From assembly GCA_002104945.1 (NCBI GenBank), contig MCFH01000006.1, forward strand, positions 971,001 through 1,035,000: a stretch of 64,000 nucleotides of DNA, written 5' to 3'. A model generated the notes under the pieces. The model did no database searches and had not been told where the DNA came from. It was given only the letters and a program-made list of their open reading frames with translations. Position 1 is the first letter of the stretch. Every line of letters begins with the position of its first letter. A program made the translations under genes and the position numbers. Below are positions 12,148 through 21,800 of the stretch, in pieces. The stretch comes from Piromyces finnis. Its lineage: Eukaryota; Neocallimastigomycota; Neocallimastigomycetes; Neocallimastigales; Neocallimastigaceae.

Positions 12148-14445
12148 ATGCCATCTATTAGATCTGCTATTGCTCTTCTTGGTGCTTCTGCCGTTATGGC
12201 CGCTCCAATGAAGCGTTCTGGTGCCTCTCAAAAGTTCGCTGAACGTGCTATGGACCACTACAACATCATTACTGGTAATGGTTCATACCAATCTGAATAC
12301 TTCTCACCAGAAAACGTTCCATACCACTCTATTGAAACTCTTATGGTTGAAGCTCCAGATCACGGTCACGAATCCGTCTCTGAAACCTACTCCTTCTGGG
12401 TTTGGTTAGAAGCTGTTAACGGTAAGCTTACTGGTGATTACTCTGGTGTTGAAACTGCCTGGAGCTACTTAGAAAAGCACTTAATTCCAGACAGCAAGAA
12501 CCAACCAGGTATGAGCAAGTACAACACTTCCTCACCAGCTACCTATGCTCCAGAAAGTGATGATATTGAAGACTACCCAGCCAAGCTCGAATTCGTCAAC
12601 GGTGTTGTTGGTGAAGATCCAATTGCCAAGGAACTTTCCCAAGCCTACGGTAACTGGGATATCTACGCCATGCACTGGATTATTGATGGTGATAACTGGT
12701 ACGGTTACGGTCAACAAGGTGATGGTAAGTCTAAGCCATCCTTCATTAACACCTTCCAACGTGGTGCTTCAGAATCTGCCTGGAAGACTGTTCCACACCC
12801 ATGTTGGGAAACCATGAAGTGGGGTGGTAAGAACGGTTTCTTAGATCTTTTCACCTTAGATAACTCCTACGCTAAGCAATGGAGATACACTGCTGCTCCA
12901 GATGCCGATGCTCGTGCCATTCAAGCCGCTTACTTCGGTTGGTTATGGGCTGATGAAGATGGACAAGATCTTTCATCTGTTGCCAAGAAAGCCTCTAAGC
13001 TTGGTGATTACTTACGTTACGCTCACTACGATAAATACTTCAAGAAGATCGGTAACTGTGTTGGTTACGACAGATGTTCTGCTGGTTCTGGTAAGAACTC
13101 AGCTCACTACCTTATCTCCTGGTACTTCGCCTGGGGTGGAGGTTTACAAGGTGACTGGTCTTGGAGAATTGGTTCTTCCCACACTCACAGTGGTTACCAA
13201 TCCCCATTAGCTGCCTGGATTCTTTCTACTCAATCTGCTTTCAAGCCAAAGTCTGCTACTGGTGCTAAGGATTGGGCTACTTCCATGGACCGTCAATTAG
13301 AATTATTCAGATGGTTACAAACTCCAGAAGGTTGTATTGCTGGTGGTGCCACTAACTCATGGCAAGGTCACTACGCTCAACCAAGCAGCGACATTACTTC
13401 CTTCTACGGTATGTGGTACGACTGGCAACCAGTTTACCACGACCCACCATCCAACAACTGGACTGGTATGCAAGGTTGGGGTATGGAACGTGTCTGTTCC
13501 ATGTACTACCTTTCTGGTGATGAAAGAGCCGGACTTGTCTGTCAAAACTGGGCCAAGTGGGTTAAGGACAATGTTCAAATTAGTGGTAACGAAGTTATTC
13601 ACGCCACTAACTTAGCCTGGTCTGGTAATCCAGATGAATGGAAGTCCTCCAACTTCAACAAGAGCAACCTTAACAGATCCCTCCACGGTACTGTTTCTGC
13701 CACTGGTATTGATCTTGGTACTCTTGCCTCTATCATGAAGGCCTTAATGTGGGTTTCTATGAAGGACGGTGATGATGAAGGTCTTTCTCTTGCTGTTAAC
13801 GTTATGGAAGTCCTTGAAAACTACAAGGATGATCTTGGTTACGCTACCTACGAAGAACGTCTTGACTACGCCAACTTCGGTCAAGAAACTTACATTCCAT
13901 CTGGCTGGAGTGGTAAGAACGCTCAAGGTGCCAACATTAAGAGCGGTGCTACTTTCATTGACATTCGTCCAAAGTACAAGGAAGATCCAGATTGGGCTCA
14001 AGTCGAAGACTTCCTCAACGGAGGTAACCCACCAGCCTTCACTTACCACAGATTCTGGGGTCAAACCGAAATTATGGTTGCCAATGGTCTTATTGCCATT
14101 TACGACTTAGGTAGCTACTCCAACGGTGGTAGCAGCAGTGGTAACAACAACAGCAACACTGGTAGCAGTGGTAAGTGCTCAGCTTCTATCATGAGCCAAG
14201 GTTACAAGTGCTGTTCCAAGAACTGCCAAGTTGTTTACACTGATGCTGATGGTGACTGGGGTGTTGAAAACGGTCAATGGTGTGGTTGTGGTGGAGCCTC
14301 TACTCCAGCTGCTAAATGTAACGCTAATGTCATTGCCCAAGGTTACAAGTGCTGTTCATCCTGCAGTGATGTCTGGTACACTGATGCCGATGGTGACTGG
14401 GGTGTTGAAAACGGTAACTGGTGTGGTATGCCATCCAACTGTTAA
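12148..14445 (+). CDS. GH48 cellobiohydrolase with two fungal dockerins, copy 1
   Basis: A 765-residue intronless gene for a secreted processive exocellulase. GH48 enzymes attack cellulose from chain reducing ends and release cellobiose. A signal peptide occupies residues 1 to about 19 (VMAAP junction), and the GH48 catalytic domain runs from about 25 to 655. It includes HESVSETYSFWVWLEA, where Glu79 fits the family's general acid, and AMHWIIDGDNWYGYG. A Gly/Ser/Asn linker follows. Two roughly 40-residue Cys-rich fungal dockerins (CBM10-like; about 677-715 and 724-765) each contain YTDADGDWGVENG and should dock the enzyme onto the fungal cellulosome scaffold. GH48 in gut fungi is known to derive from Clostridia. 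The gene uses many C-ending codons and is far richer in GC than its surroundings, which suggests high expression. Protein identical to copies 2 and 3. Confidence 0.97.
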   Translation: MPSIRSAIALLGASAVMAAPMKRSGASQKFAERAMDHYNIITGNGSYQSEYFSPENVPYHSIETLMVEAPDHGHESVSETYSFWVWLEAVNGKLTGDYSGVETAWSYLEKHLIPDSKNQPGMSKYNTSSPATYAPESDDIEDYPAKLEFVNGVVGEDPIAKELSQAYGNWDIYAMHWIIDGDNWYGYGQQGDGKSKPSFINTFQRGASESAWKTVPHPCWETMKWGGKNGFLDLFTLDNSYAKQWRYTAAPDADARAIQAAYFGWLWADEDGQDLSSVAKKASKLGDYLRYAHYDKYFKKIGNCVGYDRCSAGSGKNSAHYLISWYFAWGGGLQGDWSWRIGSSHTHSGYQSPLAAWILSTQSAFKPKSATGAKDWATSMDRQLELFRWLQTPEGCIAGGATNSWQGHYAQPSSDITSFYGMWYDWQPVYHDPPSNNWTGMQGWGMERVCSMYYLSGDERAGLVCQNWAKWVKDNVQISGNEVIHATNLAWSGNPDEWKSSNFNKSNLNRSLHGTVSATGIDLGTLASIMKALMWVSMKDGDDEGLSLAVNVMEVLENYKDDLGYATYEERLDYANFGQETYIPSGWSGKNAQGANIKSGATFIDIRPKYKEDPDWAQVEDFLNGGNPPAFTYHRFWGQTEIMVANGLIAIYDLGSYSNGGSSSGNNNSNTGSSGKCSASIMSQGYKCCSKNCQVVYTDADGDWGVENGQWCGCGGASTPAAKCNANVIAQGYKCCSSCSDVWYTDADGDWGVENGNWCGMPSNC

Positions 14446-14739
14446 ATTATAAATAATTATAATTTAATATAAAAATGCGAATGAAACTATCAAATTTTAA
14501 AATTATTAAAAAATTGTAGTAAAAAATATAAAAAACGAGTTACAAATAAAATAAAATAAATAAAAATATTATATTTAAAAAAAATTTTTTTTGTATATTT
14601 ATTTTAAATCTTATTTTTTGTAATTTATTTCAAAATGTTTTAAAATATTAGTATTTTAAGAAGATTGGAAGTATGTTTATATATTTTAATAGGTAATAAA
14701 TTTTTAAAAAAATTGTTAGTACATAGGAAACAAGAATAA
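14446..14739. other. 3' flank of GH48 copy 1
   Basis: AT-rich sequence with no resemblance to the 3' flank of copies 2 or 3, although the coding regions match up to the stop codon. Confidence 0.7.
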
Positions 14740-14858
14740 TATCTATTGAATTAAAACAAGATGTCAGGCTATGAGTAAATGAAGGATCATAATTTTAAGA
14801 AGTCCCGGAAAACTGCAAAAATTGGAAAAGATACTTTATTGCTCAACCAATTAAAAAT

Positions 14859-15037
14859 TTACTAGAATACATTATACCCAATTTTTATTCATTCATTTAA
14901 ATATTTTAATATTTTTTTTTTTTTTTTTATTTTTATTTTTAATTTTTTTATATATTATGAATTATAATTTTTATTAAATTAATAATAAAGTTTAAAAATG
15001 TTTGATAACGTTAAAAAAAAAAATAAAAAAAAAAAAT
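14859..15037 (+). mobile_element. Nested 179-bp LINE insertion (3' UTR and A-tail only)
   Basis: The sequence from TTACTAGAATACATTATACCC to an A-rich tail matches only the last part of the LINE 3' UTR. It interrupts relic A and is flanked by AATTAAAAAT at 14849-14858 and 15038-15047, as expected for target-primed reverse transcription of a severely 5'-truncated copy. Relic B lacks it. Confidence 0.8.
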
Positions 15038-16230
15038 AATTAAAAATAATAATTGTGATTCAGTTGTTGCTACGAAAAAACAAATAGAGGTATGGTATGA
15101 TCATTTCGAAAATCTTGCATCTGATTCAAGTGGTGTAAGTCTTGATTTGGAGCATTAGTATGAAGAACCAACGAATAAGCGTTTTTCACTCCCTACGTTT
15201 GATGAATGGGATATCAACCAAGATATTAGTATTGATGAAGTCAAGTCAGTTATCCTCTCTACTCCAAATTATAAAGTATCAGATCCAGATGGTATTCCTT
15301 CAGATAATGATAATTATTATACTTGGTTTTCGAAAAAAAGGAAGAAAGTACCAGTCTTTTCATTTTAATTCAGAAAATATGCCGTAAACGTCAATTAGAT
15401 AATAAAGAAACATATTTAACCTTTTTAAATCTCAGGAAAGCATATGATCCAGTCCCAATCGGTAATATTCTCCATAAATTAGATTGTTTAGTAATCAGAG
15501 GTATGAGTTTACAATTTATCAAAAATTCATATTTAACATCTAAGACTAATGTCAAATTAGATGGACAATTCTCAAAATCTTTTTATGTGAAGAAAGGAGT
15601 CCGTCAAAGTTGCCCACTTTCTCTTATTCTCTTTAATCTCTTTATTAATGATATATTTAGAGAGTGCTATGATCTCAAGGTTAATTTAGGAGGCATTCGA
15701 TTCTATGGTGGACTTTTCGCAGACGATATAGTTATTTGTGCTCCATCAAGAAGATGCTTAAAAAAGATGCTAAAAAGAGTTAATGAATGGGCTTTGTATA
15801 ATGAAATGGAATTTAGTATCCAGAAATATTCAACAATGGTAATTTTCCCTGAATCATTAGAAAATCAAAGCAAGAAAGATCCAACATTTTACTTAACAGG
15901 AAAACTCATTCCAACTACTGATTGCTACACTTATCATGATGTTCCATTTGATAAGAATTTATCTCTCAAACCAGTTATTAAAGCTCTTAATAACAAGGTT
16001 TTGAAAGGACTTTTCTCGATCAGTAAATTCTTAAGAAATCCTAACATTCCTATTCCTTTCAAAAAACCAGCACTTAACTCACAAGTGGTCAGCAGAATTT
16101 CATACTTTGCACCATTACTTGGATCCAACAAAGCTACGTCTAGGATTGCTCAGAAGTATATTAACAAAGAAGTACGATTGGTTGCAGGAGTTCATAAAGC
16201 TGTATCATTTATCTCTATACTCTATCTCAA

Positions 16231-16376
16231 AAGATTTGAATATCCCTCCATTATCAGCCAAATGCGCATTAGCTCAGGTTAGATGTTTTAACAAATGAAA
16301 AAAAAGATTTGAATATTCCTCCATTGTCAGCCAAATGCGCATTAGCTCAGGTTAGATGTTTTAACAAATGAAAAAC
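16231..16376 (+). repeat. 73-bp tandem duplication in LINE relic A
   Basis: The AAGATTTGAATAT...ACAAATGAAAAA segment is present twice in tandem with a few substitutions; other LINE copies here have it once. Confidence 0.85.
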
Positions 16377-17572
16377 TCAAATTGCATTATCTCATACCTT
16401 GTCAATTACATTCCTAAATTTAGAAAATATACATGGTGCAAATCAAGTAGGACACTTGATAAAAAATTAAAGAAGCATGGAGATGTTAAAGCAGTTAAAA
16501 TTTTTTATTGGAAAGATCTCAAAGGGAATTCAATCAAAGCGCAATATTATGATGATAATAAATATATTGAAACTAAAGATTTTATTAAATTATATTATGA
16601 TTACCCAGAGTTTGTCTATGGTTTCTACTGGCTATTAAAAGCAAGAAGCGGATACAAGTTGGATGTTAGAGTTGTAAAGCTGCTAAATTTGTTGATCCAG
16701 TTTGTCCTGAATACTGTCCATGTTACAAGAATAGAGATCAAAGCATTAAGCATTGGTTATTAGATTGTCCAACTTTTAGAAACATCCATATTAAATATTA
16801 CAATTCCAACTATTAAATCTTTTCAGTCAACGTAATTTCAACAGTCCTATCAATAGTAATGAAAATGTTAATATCAGTAGAGATAGCAATAATAATAATA
16901 GTAATAATAATAGTTGTAGCAGCAAAAATAATAATAGCAATAGCGAAGAAAATAATTCTAATTTAGATAGTTGTTTGTTAATAATAGTAATAGATCTAAT
17001 AATCTGGCGAATATTAATGTGCATTATTATCATAGTGTGTTTAATAAAATATTTAAATTCCTTCTTTGGGGAAGAAGTTTTAATAATACCAATTCCAATT
17101 CAAGGGAATGGAAAAAACTTTGCAAGTGTCATATTCAATAAGGCACTTACGAAGGAACATCATTTTTGACAGTAACAGCGGAACTTCTAACCAAAATCAT
17201 GCCTTTTGATATTGACCATCAATGGTCAATATTCAAAAAGTTTGAAGCAACATCCAAAAACGTCAATGCTGAAGAAACAGTAAGATAGGCCAAGAGGACC
17301 AGCGCAATCAATGGAGATCATAAATTTGTCCCATGATATTTTGATTTTTTGCTCGGTGTCCCATTGGAAGTCAACTAAAATTATTATACTTTAGTATAAT
17401 AGTGGCTTTCTTACTTTAATTGAAATTACTAGTATTTATTATACCCAATTTTTATTCATCTATATTTATTTAAACATATTCTTTTAATTTTTATTTTTTA
17501 TTTTTAATTTTTTTTTTTTATTTTTTTTTTATAACATGTATTACATTTTTAATTAAATTAATAATAAAAGTT

Positions 17573-17860
17573 TGTTAAAAAAAGTAAAATAAAAAAATAA
17601 ACACACTAGTAATGATAACAATAAGGATAATAAATAATTATTATAATGGTGATAATAATGTTGAAATATTTATTCAAATCTTTTTTTTTTTTTTTTTTAA
17701 CATTATTATGAATAAATATTTCAACATTTAAAAATATATATTGAATTTATTGATACTTTTCATATATTCATTAATTTACTTTTTAAAATTTTATAGGTTT
17801 CACAAACATTTAATTTTTATATAAAAATAATTAAATTTATGGGGAACTAGAATTACAATA
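17573..17860. other. Intergenic with a strong inverted repeat
   Basis: Separates relic A from the copia element. 17657-17675 and 17710-17728 are perfect 19-bp inverted arms around a T-rich loop; 17652-17662 also pairs with 17699-17709, so two alternative hairpins are possible. Confidence 0.75.
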
Positions 17861-18095
17861 TGTGAAAATAAAATACATTACAAAATAATATTTTATGTAT
17901 TTTTTATGTATTTGTATTTTATAAAATTATAAATTAATATTGTACTACATTTTTATTCTTTGGTTATTTTTTAATAAAAAGATTTTAAGAAAGTTACAAT
18001 ATTTATATTATAAAATAAATATAAATAAATAAAAGATTATAAAAACCCAAATAGTTTTATAAATAAATTTAAGTGTAAACTAAATTTATCTGACA
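17861..18095 (+). repeat. Copia 5' LTR
   Basis: 235 bp, TG...CA termini, matching the 3' LTR throughout. Confidence 0.95.
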
Positions 18096-18109
18096 GATTA
18101 AGAGTCTCA
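18096..18109 (+). promoter_or_regulatory. Copia primer-binding site, candidate half-tRNA type
   Basis: GATTAAGAGTCTCA follows the 5' LTR immediately. It is not complementary to a tRNA 3' CCA end. Its complement TGAGACTCTTAATC has the shape of a tRNA-Lys(CUU) anticodon stem-loop (stem TGAGA, loop CTCTTAA, start of stem TC), so priming by a cleaved tRNA half is likely, as known for Drosophila copia, yeast Ty5 and Candida Tca2. The tRNA assignment is inferred. Confidence 0.6.
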
Positions 18110-18143
18110 ATTGCTCTTATATTTAAGTAAGTTTTTTTTTAAT

Positions 18144-18812
18144 ATGTCAAAAAGAAAATCTAACGGAGATACTGGATCAATTCCTATATTCGATCCTACC
18201 GTTATGCTAGGAAAGGTCACTTATGAATTGAACAATAAAAATTTCATAACGTGGCAAATGTTTATGAGGAATATTTTAAATTATTATGGTCTTGAAGATT
18301 GGGTTGATGAAAACAAAACCCCAAAGATCAAAAGTGACGAAGGAATGGATATCGACGGAGAAGAATATCTAAAGGCACCTTTTGAAATCAATACCTACTA
18401 TGATAAGAACGTAACCGAAGATGACTTAAAAACAGATAGGAATATCCAATTTTTAATTAGGTATACTTTAGGCCCAAACTGCCAACAAGATATCCAAGAT
18501 AGGTCTTTAACAAGCTACGAAATGTGGAAACTATTAGAAGACATTTATTTAGGGGATAAAATAGAAAGAAAGAATAGGCTTATTAAGGAAACAAACTCCT
18601 TAAAATACGACCCGAAAGAAAGTTTCTCAAGATTTGTAAATAAGTTAAATTCCAACTTTAATAAGTTAGAACAACTAAATGTGAAAATAGATGATGAAGA
18701 AAAAATTGGTTTACTGTATCAAGCCTTACCAGAAAAATATAGGAAAGTCACAGTCCTTAAGCATGAAGACTGGGAAGAATGCAAAAAAGGACACAGCAAG
18801 AATGATAGATAA
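18144..18812 (+). CDS. Copia Gag (capsid part)
   Basis: Reading frame beginning MSKRKSNGDTGSIP; the ATG at 18144 is preferred over the in-frame 18111 start because it matches the usual short leader and gives a Gag-like N terminus. It contains the copia Gag pattern: the W-rich N region with NFITWQMFMRNILNYYGLEDW, then LTSYEMWKLLEDIYLG and the FVNKLNSNFNKLEQLN helix region (UBN2-type). It ends at a TAG just after a six-A run (18783-18788). The zinc knuckle expected at the Gag C terminus is instead in the +1 frame that continues into pol, so full-length Gag-Pol needs +1 slippage or the run has gained one base. Confidence 0.85.
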   Translation: MSKRKSNGDTGSIPIFDPTVMLGKVTYELNNKNFITWQMFMRNILNYYGLEDWVDENKTPKIKSDEGMDIDGEEYLKAPFEINTYYDKNVTEDDLKTDRNIQFLIRYTLGPNCQQDIQDRSLTSYEMWKLLEDIYLGDKIERKNRLIKETNSLKYDPKESFSRFVNKLNSNFNKLEQLNVKIDDEEKIGLLYQALPEKYRKVTVLKHEDWEECKKGHSKNDR

Positions 18813-21800
18813 GATGAACAAATTTGATCCGAAAGAGAAATCTGAAACCTTCGGAATTAGACATATCTTTAGTGTTGAAGGTAGTTACAAAGGTGATAAA
18901 AGAAAGGAAAGTACTAAATACTACCGCAACAAACAAAGTAATAATCATAATAAAAATACAAATAAAGGAAAAGAAAAGTCCAATGAAGAAAGAAATTGGA
19001 ATAACAAAAATAAACAAAACATTACATGTTATTTTTGTCATCAAAAAGGACATACTGTAAAACAATGTCGTATTCAAAAAGAACTTTCAGAAGAAGTTAC
19101 AAGAAGGCTAAGAAAAGAGAAAAATAAAGGCAAGGAAGCATTTTTAGCAACAGGTGAAATAGTAAATAAACAAACCACTGAAGACTTTGAACCAGAAGTT
19201 GGATATCAAGATTTGTTTACAGTTGATTACAATACATTATTTGACAATAACAATGATGAATGTAATAATAAATCATGCAATTACGTATCTTGTGAAAATG
19301 TACCTACAAGTTTTACTACATGGACTTTAGATTCTGGTGCTTCTAATCATATTACCAAAGATATAGGAATTCTCAAAAATGTTTTTGAACATGTAGAACC
19401 AATCAATTATGCAAATGGAGCGACTACAAAGTCAACACATATGGGTGAAGTAAATGGATCTATTAATGAAGAACCAATAAAATTAGAAGATGTAATGTAC
19501 ATCCCAGATGTAAAACGAAATTTAATTTCTGTTGCCAAGTTAGTTAAAAGTGGCTACCAAATAATCTTTGATGAGAAGAACAATAATGTATTTGCATATA
19601 TAAAAGATAAGAAAACAGATAATGTATACGAAGTTAAAGCAAATGAATATGATGTATTCAATTTGTACATCAAAGAAGGTAATGTAGTTAATAATTACTC
19701 AATGTGCGATAATGTACGAAACAATGGTGAATACTGGCATAGAAGAATAGGGCATCTGAATTTCAACAATAATGATGAAAAGAACAATATTCACAATTGT
19801 ACAATATGCATGAGAAGCAAAATGAAAGAAATCCCTCATAAAAGGTCAGATAGTAGAGCATCAAGTGTTTTGGAACTAGTACACATCGATTTGGTAGGTC
19901 CAATCACACCATCAATTCATGACAACGTATACTTTTTAAGTATCTTAGATGATTACAGTCGATATGGATGGGTAATATTTGTCAAGAATAAAAGTGATGT
20001 TTTCAAAGAATTTGGAAATTGGCTGAATAAAACTACTAATGAATTATCATCCAAAGTAAAATATCTTAGAAGCGATAATGGAACTGAATTCACTTCTAAT
20101 AACTTCAAGGAGTTATGTAACGAATATGGAATAACTCAACAATTCACCGTCCCTGGAAATCCGGAGCAGAATGGAAGAGCAGAAAGATTCAATGGAAAGT
20201 TAATAAAAACTGCTACTGCAATGTTAATGGACGCAAGGTTATGTCGTCGCTTTTGGGAAGATGCTGTGAAAACAGCGAACTATGTTCATAATCGAGTTCC
20301 GCACAGTGGAATTAATGGTGAAATACCATTTGAATTAATGTACAACAGAAAAGTTGATTATAAAAATTTAAGAGTATTTGGATGTAAAGTGTATTATTTA
20401 GATGACAGTAACATTCCAAAATTTCAAGACAAAACTAAGGAGGGAATCTTTATCGGATATGATGAATCTTCAGTAGGATACAGAATATTCGACATAAAAT
20501 CAAGGAAAATTAAAGTGAAAAGAGTCGTAGGTTTTTTAGAAGAAGAACCTGGTGACTACAATTATAATTTAGAAAAAGAAAATAATAATGAAACATATAG
20601 TCAAGATACAGAAACTTTTCAAGTAAGGAACTTTAATTATATGTATGATAAAGAAAATGAAAACAATAACAATAAAGACAAAAAAGAAAAGGACATTTCA
20701 AATGAAAATGATAAATTAATGAATGAAAACCTAGAAACACTCAATGATAAAACTAGTAATAAAGAAGACTTAAAAGAAGTAAATTATGAAGAAAAATTTA
20801 GAAATATAGAAGAAAAGCTGGATAAGCTCACGTCACTATTAAATAAAGAAAAAAATAATAGTTCTGAAAGTTTTATGCAAGTCTGCGAGGACACTAATGA
20901 TAGTAATATGAGTATAGAAGACTCAGAAGAAGAAGACTTAAATCTCTTAGACTATATTAAACTAAAAGAAAAGAAAAAAGAACGTTTGAACAAAAATAAT
21001 TACCAGAAAATTGAAGGAATGGAAGAAAATAAAGAAATTAAAATAAGTACTTCAATGGAATCTGTAAGTGAAACCAATAAAGAAAAAGAAAACAATAATG
21101 ACATTTCAGGAAGTAACGACGGCAATATAAATAACTTTACCTTGGAAGAAAATAATTTAAAATATAATAATTTAAAATATAATAGTGCTGACGAAACTGA
21201 AATTTGTGAAATTAAAGAAGTGAATATAAAGAGAAATGACGACAAGAAAAATAAAAATATAAACAGTAAAGACAATTCAAATATATCAAAGGATAATAAA
21301 AGGAATAATAAATACCTGAATGCAAAAGGAAATGTTTATTTTATAGAAGAAAATTCAGACATTGTAAATAAAAATGAATTAATTGAAGAAGTATTAAAAA
21401 TACCATCAGAAATGGAGATAAATGATTTAACTGGAGAAATTGACAATAATGATTTTTTAAATATCCTGAGTCCTGACATTGATTTAGGAACAAGAAAGAA
21501 AATTGATTTTGAAAATATTGAGAGTGTCAAAAATAATATAAATAAAAATAATAGAAAAGAAATAGAAAATAATTATTCAAATGTAAAAGTAAATTATAAG
21601 AATGAAGAATATTATAAGAAAAATTACATACCTATTAATGAGAATGAAATAAGAAGAAATTTGAATAAAGAAAATATCAATATTCCTGAAGAAAAGTCCA
21701 AATTTAAAAATATTTCTGATGAAAAAGAAAGTAATTTAAATAATCAAAATAAAAAGGAATATAATTTGAGAAATTTAAAAAATAAAAATGAAATTAAAGA

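Larger units (their letters stand above)
14740..17572 (+). mobile_element. Decayed 5'-truncated LINE relic A
   Basis: Plus-strand LINE remnant matching codons from about 590 to the end and the 3' UTR of the intact LINE at 33.5-39.2 kb. Recognisable pieces are the RT segments (GVRQSCPLSLILFNLF at about 15600; FADDIVICAP at about 15715), the C-terminal region, and the 3' end around 17330-17560. It is broken by a TAG at about 15157, a deletion joining GGTATTCC to TTCAGATAATGAT near 15300, many frameshifts, a 73-bp tandem duplication (16231-16376) and a nested insertion (14859-15037). It cannot encode a product. The 5' truncation point, TAG and internal deletion are shared with the relic downstream of GH48 copy 2. 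Confidence 0.9.
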
